DNA from: SZAS-3 sp964386785
GTDB lineage: Bacteria > Chlamydiota > Chlamydiia > Chlamydiales > JAAKFR01
NCBI GenBank assembly: GCA_964386785.1
Contig: CAYLUD010000028.1
Coordinates: 1-19,760 of the forward strand
Direction of reading: 5' to 3'
Length of the DNA: 19,760 nucleotides
The notes beneath the pieces are model-generated. The model saw only the letters and a program-made list of their open reading frames with translations. It had not been told where the DNA came from and ran no database searches. Positions within the stretch are counted from its first letter, which is position 1; every line of letters begins with the position of its first letter. Shown here in pieces: positions 1-7,192 of this stretch. Position numbers and translations under genes: made by a program.

Positions 1-52
1 CTAGAGTTTGCATCCATAAAGTATGCGTCATGATTTCTTATGTCAAACTGGC
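1..52. repeat. 52-bp direct repeat, copy A
   Basis: Positions 1-52 are identical to 403-454; the sequences diverge directly after both copies. Copy A lies in the reading frame of the broken IS5-type transposase. The offset is 402 bp, so the window may begin at a unit boundary of a tandem duplication of the transposase fragment. The left edge prevents checking this. Confidence 0.9.
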
Positions 53-386
53 GTTCTCCTAGATAGTTCATGACAATATCCTGGTTCCCAGGACACATGG
101 CCACGTGCATCTTTCTACAGGTCCTGCGCTTGGTTTTGCCGTGTTTTTTCACCTTCCATTCTTCCCCGCCATAGACCTTGAGTCCTGAGGAATCCAACAC
201 CATATCCGTGATTGTCTTGTCTCCAAATCGCTTGATCTCTTGCCCAAGCTCTCAGGCTCTTCTGCAGATTCTAGTGTAGCAAGGCACTTTAAGACAGAGA
301 CCAAGCAAACCCATCATCGAAAGCATGAAACCTCGTAACGCTCGGAAGGGAAGCTTGTAGACAGCTTGGATCATTCCTAGGCTTTA
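1..386 (-). pseudogene. IS5-family (IS903-like) transposase remnant
   Basis: One minus-strand frame runs from just after a TAA near 386 to the left window edge. It reads like the middle of an IS5/IS903-type DDE transposase. Near its start is YKLPFRALRGF, matching the helical region before the catalytic core. Then comes MVLDSSGLKVYGGEEWKVKK, the family's first catalytic Asp block (usually DSTGLKVFGEGEWK), then KRRTCRKMHVAM. An in-frame TGA at 254-252 splits it, and no start codon or N-terminal part is joined to it, so it is broken. The end of the coding part (about 1-52) is repeated at 403-454. The first ATG in frame is at 374. I am confident of the transposase family; the exact element and its ends cannot be seen. 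Confidence 0.75.
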
Positions 387-402
387 TTTCCCAAAAGAAG
401 AG

Positions 403-454
403 CTAGAGTTTGCATCCATAAAGTATGCGTCATGATTTCTTATGTCAAACTGGC
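403..454. repeat. 52-bp direct repeat, copy B
   Basis: This is the second exact copy of positions 1-52. It lies upstream (in minus-strand sense) of the transposase fragment, where the normal N-terminal part of the transposase would be expected. This looks like a duplication or recombination scar of the insertion element and not part of an intact one. Confidence 0.9.
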
Positions 455-773
455 ATTTCAAAGGGTGCCAAGATGATAGCCCTCCTCCTAGGAATGCAGT
501 GTACAAGAGAGTCAAGGATGGCTGGGAAAGAGAACGAGACGTCTCTTGCTGAGATCAAAGGATTGGAAGGCAATGCAGAGGGGGCGAAAATTGTGAAAAA
601 AATTGACTGGCTATCATCGCCGATTGCTAGTCGAAATAGCTATGTTTTGAGTAAAGAAGAGGGTTGGAAATGGGGCAAGGTCACATTGTGCAACAACGCC
701 ACAGACGCTATCAATAGGATCGAGCCTTTCTATATTTTTGAATAATTCACATGAATACAAAAAATACCTCTAG
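455..773. other. Unassigned region between transposase scar and rluA-family gene
   Basis: No gene can be named here. A plus-strand frame (425-745, 106 codons) begins inside the 52-bp repeat and is rich in Lys, Glu and Gly. It has no recognisable motif and no convincing ribosome binding site. The minus strand is interrupted by many stops. It is probably decayed or non-coding sequence next to the transposase scar. A weak inverted repeat at 768-787 closes the region on the right. Confidence 0.4.
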
Positions 774-787
774 CTATTTATCTAGAG
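765..787 (-). terminator. Weak possible terminator at the end of the rluA-family gene
   Basis: Arms ctctag (768-773) and ctagag (782-787) are separated by 8 nt and overlap the TAG stop of the pseudouridine synthase gene. Read on the minus strand, the hairpin is followed by a T-rich stretch (gtatttttt). The stem is only 6 bp and AT-rich, so this is tentative. If real, it ends the long minus-strand gene train. Confidence 0.35.
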
Positions 788-1475
788 ATAATCGAAATGT
801 TCTACTACTAGCAAAAGCTAATGACGTGCGGAGCGTGGGATGGATACATTCCATATATGTATGACGCAAGGCAATACCCTGAGGATATCGATAGGGGCTT
901 CCATAGCGCTGATCTCCAAAAATGGGCGCTCCCACTGCAGAAAACTGTGCTCGAATCTGATGGTACCTACCTGTGATGAGTGTAATTTCGAGCTGATCAA
1001 ATCCTTGGATAGAATGCACGATACGATACGATAACTCGGCTAGTTTGGCTTGGGGATGATGGCTCTCTACCACAAGAGCGTGATGCTCTTCATGCACAAG
1101 AAAATGTTGTAATATTCCAGAAGAGGCCACGACTCCACCAGGAACCCAGGCTGTATATCGCTTGATAATACGATGTTGCCTTACTTGCTCGTTCATTCTG
1201 GAAAGTGCCTTAGCCGATTTGGCGAGTAGGACAATTCCTCCCACTGGCTTATCTAGCCTATGAATGGCATGAAGAAATACCTGGCCTGATTTGTGATCCC
1301 GTTGCCGAATGGCCTCCTTACAGATCCCCTCTACGCTATCTGCACGACTTGCATTCGGCTGAGTCAACAACCCATGCGGCTTGTCAATGGCTAACAAGTG
1401 GTTATCTTCGTACAAGACAAAGACCGGAGCTAGGCTCCGGTCTTGCAATGGTGGGAAACAATCAACTAAATCCAC
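774..1475 (-). CDS. RluA-family RNA pseudouridine synthase
   Basis: Converts specific uridines in rRNA or tRNA to pseudouridine in the cytoplasm. The catalytic motif HRLDKPVGGIVLLAK is at residues 72-86, with D75 the expected nucleophile. The RNA-binding/fold motif GRYHQIRAQF...GAPIFGDQRYG lies in the last third. At 233 aa there is a catalytic domain only, with no N-terminal S4 domain, so RluD and RluC in the strict sense are unlikely. The HRLDKPVxGIVLxAK wording resembles stand-alone RluA-family members seen in Bacteroidetes. The longest frame begins with GTG at 1475, but its first 20 residues are encoded across a strong hairpin (1420-1444), and family homology begins only at VLYEDNHLLAIDKP. 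A later start, such as the TTG codon at that point, is therefore possible. It follows metG by 27 nt. The RNA target cannot be told from sequence. Confidence 0.85.
   Translation of the reverse strand: MDLVDCFPPLQDRSLAPVFVLYEDNHLLAIDKPHGLLTQPNASRADSVEGICKEAIRQRDHKSGQVFLHAIHRLDKPVGGIVLLAKSAKALSRMNEQVRQHRIIKRYTAWVPGGVVASSGILQHFLVHEEHHALVVESHHPQAKLAELSYRIVHSIQGFDQLEITLITGRYHQIRAQFSAVGAPIFGDQRYGSPYRYPQGIALRHTYMECIHPTLRTSLAFASSRTFRLSLDK
1420..1444 (-). terminator. GC-rich hairpin downstream of metG, terminator- or attenuator-like
   Basis: An 11-bp perfect inverted repeat: aagaccggagc (1420-1430), a 3-nt loop, then gctccggtctt (1434-1444). On the minus strand it lies about 60 nt after the metG stop and is followed by tgtcttg, only a weak T-tract. 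It sits inside the first codons of the longest version of the downstream pseudouridine synthase frame. It may therefore end metG transcripts, attenuate the next gene, or block its start site. Confidence 0.5.
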
Positions 1476-1502
1476 AGATCGTATCGTCCATTTACATCGG
1501 GA

Positions 1503-3554
1503 TTATGTAACTGGCGATCCAGGAGGTAAGGATGAAGGTATGGAAGCTAACTCCAACATCGTATCGAGATGACCAGCCAATAGCATTCCTTGACTCTCAA
1601 TCCCCATCAATTTCGTAGGTTTTAAGTTGGCCACTACAATCACCTGCCGACCGATTAATTCTTCCGGTGTATATCGCATACTAATTCCAGAAACAATCGT
1701 TCTTTCTTCCCACCCTAGGTCCACTCGAAGTTCAAGCAATTTTTTGCTTTTTTCCACTTTTTTAGCCTGTTTGATCGTACCGACTCGCAGGTCGATCGCA
1801 TCAAACACATCGTATGAAATCTCCGGCTTACAAGTAGGGTTAGTCGCAGCCACAGGTGTTTCCGGTGTCTTTTGAGTAGCATGAAGTAAAGTGATCTCTT
1901 CCTTGATCATATCGTCCTCAATTTTTTTAAATATGGGAAAGGGTTTGGGCAAAATACCCATATGGAAAGGAGCATGCAGAATCTGATCCCAGGATTGGGA
2001 CTCTAACACACCCTCTTCTCCTAGCAATTCCCACATCGTCTGTGCCGCGCCAGGAATGATGGGGCTCGATGCCAAAGCGAGATATTTTGCAGCTACCCAA
2101 CACACAGCTAAAGTATGTTCTGCTTGAGCGTGCTGGCCTGTTTTGATTGCTTTCCATGGAGCTTGCTGGTCAAAATAACCATTGGCTACCTGAGCCATCT
2201 CCATAATCAAAGAGGTCGCCTTTCTGAGCCGGTATTGACTATAATGCTCCTTAAGTTGACCCATGAGTTCTCGAAGCTGGATCAGCACAGGTTCGACCTT
2301 GGTAATCTCAGGAAAATCTGGGAGTTTTCCCCCTAGGCGATCTGTAATAAAGGTCAGTGTACGGTGCACAAAATTGCCCAGTTTCCCTACAAGATCTGCA
2401 TTACATCGTTGTTGAAACTCTTTCCAAGTAAATTCTGAATCGGCTGTTTCCGGAGCATTTGCAGCAATCGTATATCGAATTTGATCCACAGTAAATTTTT
2501 GGAAGAAACGATCTAAATCGATCATCCAGCCATCTGATTTACTAAATTTTTTTCCCTCAAGATTGTAAAACTCATTGGCGACCAAATCATCAACCAATTT
2601 ATAAGGACGATTTTGTCCCATGATCATAGCTGGGAAAAAGACTGCATGAAAAGGAATATTATCCTTACCTAGAAATTGGACATACCGAGTTTCTGGATTG
2701 AGCCAATACTCTTCCCAGGCTGACGGTGCACCTTGTTGTGTAGCCCAATCCTGGGTAGCGCTAATATAACCAATTGGAGCGTCAAACCAGACATAAAACA
2801 CCTTCCCTTCAGCCTTAGCTAAAGGAACGGGTACCCCCCACTCTAAATCTCTTGTAATGCTTCGAGGTAATAAGTCTTCTACGTACTGGCGGGAAAAATT
2901 CACTACATTAGGCTTCCAGTTTTTGACCGAAATAAATTTTTCTAAGGACTCTTTAAATCGATCGAAACGGAGAATCCAGTGCAAGGTGAGACGTCGAACT
3001 AAGGGAGCTCCCGTCAATTTAGAGCGAGGTTCTATGAGATCCGAAGCTTCATAACTTGCTCCACATTTGCTACACTCATCTCCACGGGCAGCTAGGTGTT
3101 TGCAACGAGGGCACGTGCCGATCACGTAACGGTCTGCTAAAAAACGACCATCTTGCTCTGAATACAATTGCTCACTTTCTTGTTCTTCAATAAATCCATT
3201 TCCTAAAAGATCTTGGAAGAAAGCATCTACTAGGGGAGCATGGTGTGGATTTGTAGTGCGTGAAAAATAGTCCATCGAAATCTGAAATTTTTTCAACAGT
3301 TCGTGGTTGATGGAATGATATGTATCCGCATGCCTTTTTGGCGAGGTCCCTTCCAATTCCGCACTGAGAGCAATCGCTACTCCATATTCGTCAGAACCGG
3401 ATATGAAGAGCACTTGATTTCCAATTAATCTCTGGAAGCGTGCATAACAATCAGCAGGTAAAAAAGCTCCAGCTAAATGACCAAAGTGCAGCACTCCATT
3501 CGCATAAGGGAGTGCTGCTGTAATGAGAACACGTTCTCTATTCATCCATGTCAT
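1503..3554 (-). CDS. metG: Methionyl-tRNA synthetase with C-terminal tRNA-binding domain
   Basis: Charges tRNA-Met with methionine using ATP in the cytoplasm. It is class I: the HIGH-type motif is HFGH at residues 23-26 and the KMSKS-type motif is KFSKS at 336-340. A zinc knuckle has cysteines at 148, 151, 161 and 164. After the anticodon-binding helical domain, a C-terminal OB-fold of about 105 residues (from FDAIDLRVGTIKQA to the end) matches the dimerising EMAP/Trbp111-type tRNA-binding domain. The total of 683 aa is typical for the long bacterial form. The start at 3554 overlaps the end of the omega-like gene by 17 nt; a second ATG at 3545 (MNRERVLITAALPYANG) is an equally good start. The position after the small CT031-like gene matches the Chlamydia order recalled from memory. 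Confidence 0.97.
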   Translation of the reverse strand: MTWMNRERVLITAALPYANGVLHFGHLAGAFLPADCYARFQRLIGNQVLFISGSDEYGVAIALSAELEGTSPKRHADTYHSINHELLKKFQISMDYFSRTTNPHHAPLVDAFFQDLLGNGFIEEQESEQLYSEQDGRFLADRYVIGTCPRCKHLAARGDECSKCGASYEASDLIEPRSKLTGAPLVRRLTLHWILRFDRFKESLEKFISVKNWKPNVVNFSRQYVEDLLPRSITRDLEWGVPVPLAKAEGKVFYVWFDAPIGYISATQDWATQQGAPSAWEEYWLNPETRYVQFLGKDNIPFHAVFFPAMIMGQNRPYKLVDDLVANEFYNLEGKKFSKSDGWMIDLDRFFQKFTVDQIRYTIAANAPETADSEFTWKEFQQRCNADLVGKLGNFVHRTLTFITDRLGGKLPDFPEITKVEPVLIQLRELMGQLKEHYSQYRLRKATSLIMEMAQVANGYFDQQAPWKAIKTGQHAQAEHTLAVCWVAAKYLALASSPIIPGAAQTMWELLGEEGVLESQSWDQILHAPFHMGILPKPFPIFKKIEDDMIKEEITLLHATQKTPETPVAATNPTCKPEISYDVFDAIDLRVGTIKQAKKVEKSKKLLELRVDLGWEERTIVSGISMRYTPEELIGRQVIVVANLKPTKLMGIESQGMLLAGHLDTMLELASIPSSLPPGSPVT

Positions 3555-3741
3555 CCGATTCTAGTGAGGGCCTATTCTCTAGAGCAATCTCTTCTAACAC
3601 CTCGCTAGCCAAGTACATTTGTGTCCCCTCTCCCCGTGCCACAGCTTCTTGCGCCAACGTAATAGCGTGTTCTACAAGAACAAAAGGGTTGCGGAATTGT
3701 TGAATGAGACATTCATTTGTTAGTGTACCTCTAAGGGACAT
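3538..3741 (-). CDS. Small omega (RpoZ)-like protein, CT031 position
   Basis: A 67-aa protein starting MSLRGTLTNECL. The centre reads NPFVLVEHAITLAQEAVARG and then ASEVLEEIALE. This resembles the RpoZ pattern, in which a helix with [RK]xELVxxAxxRA is followed by a second helix ending ALREIA. It is therefore likely the small RNA polymerase subunit or its chlamydial counterpart. The gmk-rpoZ neighbourhood, common in other bacteria, supports this. I chose the ATG at 3741 and not the upstream TTG-type start at 3765, because an excellent aggaggaaag ribosome binding site lies just before it. That site is the coding end of gmk, and the two genes overlap by 11 nt, so translation is likely coupled. 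The omega assignment rests on weak similarity plus context. Confidence 0.7.
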   Translation of the reverse strand: MSLRGTLTNECLIQQFRNPFVLVEHAITLAQEAVARGEGTQMYLASEVLEEIALENRPSLESDDMDE

Positions 3742-4333
3742 CTTTCCTCCTATATTCTTCTGCAATTACAATGCTTTTTAAAATTTGATAACTATCCATC
3801 AGATCCTGATTTACAAACTGATAGTCGTACTCAGATCGGCAGGAAAGTTCGCACTTGGTATAGGCTAGCCGTAGCCTGACAGTTTCTTCTTGCTCGGTTT
3901 GTCTTTGTAACATTCTTTCTAATTGGATTTGTTCTGAAGGTGGGCTCATAAAAATAGAAACCACCTGGTCAAACCTCTTTTTCACCTGACGTAACCCCTG
4001 TGTATCAAGGGTGAGAATGACATGTTTACCAGCGACGTGTAGTGCTGCGACCTCTTGTTCTAGTGTTCCGTAAGAGTATCCAAATAGATGCACTTCTTCC
4101 AAAAAAGCACCCTCCTGTCGATAACTTGCAAACTCTTCTTCAGAAAGGAAGTGGTAGTGTTCTCCATCCACCTCTCCTTGTCGTGGGGGTCTCGTCGTGC
4201 AAGAACAGCTCACCCCCAGGTCATGTGGAAATTCCTGAATCAATAAACGGGCTAGTGTCGTTTTTCCCGTGCCTGAAGGAGCACTGATAACAAAAATACG
4301 CCCCAATTGATGATTCTTCAATACTCTACTCAT
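3731..4333 (-). CDS. gmk: Guanylate kinase
   Basis: Phosphorylates GMP to GDP with ATP in purine nucleotide metabolism. The Walker A motif SAPSGTGKTT is at residues 17-26. The GMP-binding segment CTTRPPRQGEVDGEHYHFLSEEEF follows and is highly typical. VILTLDTQGLRQVKKRF corresponds to the usual ILDIDxQGAxQV motif. The length of 200 aa is normal. It starts 5 nt after the yicC-family stop. A yicC-gmk-rpoZ arrangement occurs in many bacteria, so the insertion of yicC here fits general bacterial practice even though classical Chlamydia lack it at this place (from memory). The last codons double as the Shine-Dalgarno of the next gene. Confidence 0.97.
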   Translation of the reverse strand: MSRVLKNHQLGRIFVISAPSGTGKTTLARLLIQEFPHDLGVSCSCTTRPPRQGEVDGEHYHFLSEEEFASYRQEGAFLEEVHLFGYSYGTLEQEVAALHVAGKHVILTLDTQGLRQVKKRFDQVVSIFMSPPSEQIQLERMLQRQTEQEETVRLRLAYTKCELSCRSEYDYQFVNQDLMDSYQILKSIVIAEEYRRKDVP

Positions 4334-4338
4334 AAGGA

Positions 4339-5235
4339 TTACTCAATATTTTGAATTTGCTCCTTACACTGTTCCAATAACGTCTTAATTTCTACGACTT
4401 CTTGGACCATACCCAAAAAACAAGCTTTTGCACCTAATGTATTGATTTCTCTACCCATCTCTTGCAAGAGGAATTCCGTTTTTTTTCCTTTATTTCTTCC
4501 CTCACACAGAGGTTGTTGCAAGAGCTGATTGATCTGCATCAAGTGACTTTCTAATCGAGTAATTTCTTCAGAAATATCATGCTGATCAATCAACTGTAAC
4601 ACATCAGCAACCCAGCTCGTAGGTTCTAGTACCGGTAATCCAAACTGTTCCCATCTAGTGGAGATCTTGGATTTTCCATGGGCTATAACTTCTTCTTGCC
4701 AAGATGCGATGCGACGTACGTGCTCTGCAACTTGGTCCAATAGGCGTTTCATTTGCATCTGCAGATGCAGCCCTTCTTCTTGTTTCATTTTGGCCCATGC
4801 ATCGACAGCGCTCGACACCAACTGCAGTACAGCATCCTCCTTCATCTCCCCATACACCATCGGCCACAACATCTCTTTGTGAGCTAGCAGAAACTCTAGA
4901 GGCATTTTGGTAGGCCCATCAATCTTCGTTAGAAGCTGATCCCACAAAATCTGCATCTGGTCTAGGTTCGTTATATCCAGGTTATAGGATCCAGCAGTGG
5001 CTCCTTCTCTACGAATAGAACAGGTCACCTGCCCTCTCACAGCCACTTTTTGAATAATTTTTCGTATCGCATGTTCGAATCTTCTTATAGAAGAAGGTAC
5101 GTGCATTTGAATATCAAGGTGACGTCGATTCACACTATGAATTTCGCACACCCAATTTTCCTGAAGATTTTTGACCTCTGCAAGGCCAAAAGCAGTCATG
5201 CTAGAGAGACGTGCAGCATCGTGACAAGCAGGCAT
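4339..5235 (-). CDS. yicC: YicC/YloC-family endoribonuclease-type protein
   Basis: A YicC-family protein: the N-terminus contains the SMTAFGLAEV signature (usually SMTGFGR). The C-terminus carries GREINTLGAKA followed by VVEIKTLLEQCKEQIQNIE, matching the DUF1732 ending (NTLgSKa...vK.eiEriREQvQNiE). Family members have been reported to act as endoribonucleases; the RNA substrate here is unknown. The frame is open to a TTG at 5247, but the ATG at 5235 is the more ordinary start; an ATG at 5199 directly before TAFG is also possible, since many homologues start close to that motif. No clear ribosome binding site decides it. It lies between rnhB and gmk, a position empty in classical Chlamydia as I recall. 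Confidence 0.88.
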   Translation of the reverse strand: MPACHDAARLSSMTAFGLAEVKNLQENWVCEIHSVNRRHLDIQMHVPSSIRRFEHAIRKIIQKVAVRGQVTCSIRREGATAGSYNLDITNLDQMQILWDQLLTKIDGPTKMPLEFLLAHKEMLWPMVYGEMKEDAVLQLVSSAVDAWAKMKQEEGLHLQMQMKRLLDQVAEHVRRIASWQEEVIAHGKSKISTRWEQFGLPVLEPTSWVADVLQLIDQHDISEEITRLESHLMQINQLLQQPLCEGRNKGKKTEFLLQEMGREINTLGAKACFLGMVQEVVEIKTLLEQCKEQIQNIE

Positions 5236-5290
5236 AGAGGAAAACAACCAGATAATTGAGACTAAATTCTAGTTAAAATCCTCGTTTTAT

Positions 5291-5929
5291 TCAATCCATT
5301 TTCTTAGATGCAGTCGAAGCCTGCTCTTCTAGGCTACCAGGCAACGTATATCGGAATGAAACTCTCTGAATAGGCGAAGCTCCCCATAATGCTAATCGCT
5401 GAATATGACCCTTAGTAGGATACCCTTTATGCACCTCGTACTCATACTGAGGATAGGCTTGTGCATAGCTCTTCATGAGTTGATCTCGGAACTCTTTTGC
5501 TACGATGGACGCAGCTCCTATGGTATAGGATAACGCATCTCCTTGGAAAATACCAAGAGAAGGCATCCCTTCCATTGGGACATACGGCCCATCCACGAGC
5601 ACACAATCGGGACGAATAGGGAGGTTTCGAACGGCTAAACGCATCGCACGATGCGTAGCTTGCAAGATGTTGATTCGATCTATCTCGTAAGCCGAAACGA
5701 CACCAATCGCGCAATAGGCTGTTTGCAAGATCAGAGGCAAGAGCTCTTGCCTCTGATCTGGAGAAAGAACTTTACTATCTCGAATTCGATCTAGTGGGGG
5801 TTCACTGTGAAATAAGCATGCGGCGGCTACAACAGGTCCCGCTAAGCAGCCTCTTCCCACTTCATCTACTCCTGCAAGCCGGCAATACCCAGCTTGTTGG
5901 AGAGCTTGTTCAACTTGATGGTTGAGCAA
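5291..5929 (-). CDS. rnhB: Ribonuclease HII
   Basis: Cleaves RNA in RNA/DNA hybrids and at single misincorporated ribonucleotides. The active-site block GVDEVGRGCLAGPVVAAA has the D-E-G-R-G signature (D22, E23 with the start chosen here). VLVDGP and GAASIVAKEFRD supply the other acidic residues, and VHKGYPTKGH matches the usual GYxTxxH. The frame is open to 6136, but that would overlap rplS by over 200 nt and adds about 70 unrelated residues. No ATG exists in frame near the homology start, so I infer a TTG at 5929 (212 aa, the normal family length), overlapping the rplS stop by 20 nt. A purine-rich gaaggg lies 10 nt before it. A perfect 32-bp palindrome lies within the coding region at 5728-5759. 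Confidence 0.93.
   Translation of the reverse strand: MLNHQVEQALQQAGYCRLAGVDEVGRGCLAGPVVAAACLFHSEPPLDRIRDSKVLSPDQRQELLPLILQTAYCAIGVVSAYEIDRINILQATHRAMRLAVRNLPIRPDCVLVDGPYVPMEGMPSLGIFQGDALSYTIGAASIVAKEFRDQLMKSYAQAYPQYEYEVHKGYPTKGHIQRLALWGASPIQRVSFRYTLPGSLEEQASTASKKMD
5728..5759. repeat. Perfect 32-bp palindrome inside rnhB
   Basis: The left half, agatcagaggcaagag (5728-5743), is exactly reverse-complementary to the right half at 5744-5759, with no spacer. It is coding in rnhB (DQRQELLPLIL region). Sixteen-base perfect arms are not expected by chance in 20 kb. In RNA it could fold into a very stable hairpin; as DNA it is a two-fold symmetric site. Confidence 0.95.
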
Positions 5930-6332
5930 CGGCCACCAACCCTTCAGACTCCTTGGGTAGGGATCGTGCTTTTTTTGCAGCTTTCGAGGCGCCAATGTTC
6001 TCTTCCACCTTGGCACTTTTACCTGAGGTGCCACGGAGGTAATATAATTTAGCTCGACGCACTTTACCTTTTCTGAGCACCGAAAGGCGAATTCTAGGGC
6101 TATGCAGGTTAAAAACCCGTTCCATTCCCTCACCATAAGAGACTCGGTGCAGAGAAAACGTCTCAGCGATCCCCTTCCCTTTGCGAGCTATCACTGTGCC
6201 TTCAAAGGTCTGAGTCCTCTCTTTATCTCCCTCGACAATCTTCATGGAAACACGAACTGTGTCCCCAATATCGAATTCTGGAATCTCTTTATTGAGCAAC
6301 TCTTCATCGAGCTGATCTATGAAATTTTTCAT
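5910..6332 (-). CDS. rplS: 50S ribosomal protein L19
   Basis: Component of the large ribosomal subunit at the 30S/50S interface. The core is typical: PEFDIGDTVRVSMKIVEGDK, then QTFEGTVIARKGKGIAETFSLHRVSYGEGMERVFNLHSPRI, then KGKVRRAKLYYLRGTSGKSAKV. At 140 aa it is longer than the common 115 aa because of a basic, Ala- and Ser-rich tail after the conserved core. The ATG at 6332 is preceded by a purine stretch (taaggatgg) some 10-15 nt upstream. It follows trmD after a 147-nt gap, the largest inside this gene train, and its 3' end overlaps the probable rnhB start. Confidence 0.96.
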   Translation of the reverse strand: MKNFIDQLDEELLNKEIPEFDIGDTVRVSMKIVEGDKERTQTFEGTVIARKGKGIAETFSLHRVSYGEGMERVFNLHSPRIRLSVLRKGKVRRAKLYYLRGTSGKSAKVEENIGASKAAKKARSLPKESEGLVAVAQPSS

Positions 6333-6479
6333 ATATTAACCATCCTTACCTTGCATTCCCTTACCTGGAGCGAGAGGACCCCTAGCATGAGCGGTCCATA
6401 TCCTGGCGGAGCGGAGGGAGAAATTTAACATGTTGCGACTTTTTTCATGAAGGAAAATATATCGAACATGATGGGTTCT
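6333..6479 (-). other. 147-bp gap between trmD and rplS
   Basis: This is the largest gap within an otherwise packed minus-strand gene train. It contains an AT-rich half next to trmD and a GC-richer half nearer rplS (about 6380-6420). Only short stem possibilities (5-bp ggacc/ggtcc) are visible, and I see no clear promoter or terminator. It could hold an rplS leader or a processing site. Confidence 0.3.
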
Positions 6480-7187
6480 TTAGATAGAGCCTGATTTTAT
6501 CTGCGGGGACTCTGATTCCTCAAACCACTCTGGCCGTACTCGTAACGCCTTTTCCCTTGCCTTCTCTTCCCTCCACAAAGCAATTTCACGATGATTACCT
6601 TGCAGCAGGACATCTGGCACAGAGTTTCCTTGAAATATCGCTGGACGTGTGTACTGCGGATAATCAAATTCTCTAGATCGTTGAAAAGACTCTTGATTCG
6701 CAGACTCTTCATCGCCTAAGAAATTAGGAAGAAATCGGCAGATGGTCTCCATCAAAATCAGGGCAGGAGTACACCCATGTATCAAGATATAATCCCCTAT
6801 ACTGATTTCTTCGTCCACCTGGCTATCAATTACGCGTTGATCGATCCCCTCATAATGACCGCAGAGGAGGATAATATGTTCTTTTTTTGCATATTCTTTT
6901 GCACGGGAGGCTGTCCAGGGGCTTCCTTGTGGAGAGAGATAAATAACATGCGAATGTTCTTGGCGACAAGATGCAATAGCACGCGTGAGGGGTTCGGGCT
7001 TCATGACCATCCCTGCCCCCCCACCAAATGGGCGGTCATCCACCTTGTGGTGCTTATCCTGAGTAAAATCCCTAACCTGTACACAACGAACGGATACAAT
7101 TCCGCGCTCAATGCCCCTCTTCATCATACTGACATGCAGCGGGCCATCAAAAAATTCTGGGAACAAGGTTAGGACATCGAACTGCAT
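6480..7187 (-). CDS. trmD: tRNA (guanine-N1-)-methyltransferase TrmD
   Basis: Methylates G37 of tRNAs next to the anticodon using S-adenosylmethionine, preventing +1 frameshifting. The N-terminus QFDVLTLFPEFF, KVDDRPFGGGAGMVMKPEPL, the SPOUT knot region YLSPQGSP...LLCGHYEGIDQRVI and EEISIGDYIL are all typical. The C-terminus contains YTRPAIFQGNSVPDVLLQGNH. Two points are odd. The usual GGELP after GDYVL is HGCTP; I recall a similar NGC in C. trachomatis. The catalytic Asp of the E. coli enzyme (D169, in EDSF) aligns with Glu166 here (QESF), while the partner Arg is kept as R151. The length of 235 aa is a normal single domain, lacking the C-terminal extension I recall for C. trachomatis TrmD. 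It starts 5 nt after rpsP; rimM, usual between the two, is absent. Confidence 0.95.
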   Translation of the reverse strand: MQFDVLTLFPEFFDGPLHVSMMKRGIERGIVSVRCVQVRDFTQDKHHKVDDRPFGGGAGMVMKPEPLTRAIASCRQEHSHVIYLSPQGSPWTASRAKEYAKKEHIILLCGHYEGIDQRVIDSQVDEEISIGDYILIHGCTPALILMETICRFLPNFLGDEESANQESFQRSREFDYPQYTRPAIFQGNSVPDVLLQGNHREIALWREEKAREKALRVRPEWFEESESPQIKSGSI

Positions 7188-7192
7188 TCGTA

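Noticed and set aside
425..745. 106-codon plus-strand frame as a gene
   Set aside because: It begins inside the 52-bp transposase repeat, has no motif and no convincing ribosome binding site; left as unassigned.
5930..6136. Upstream extension of rnhB to 6136
   Set aside because: It would overlap rplS by more than 200 nt and adds residues unlike any RNase HII; the extension is a shadow of rplS.
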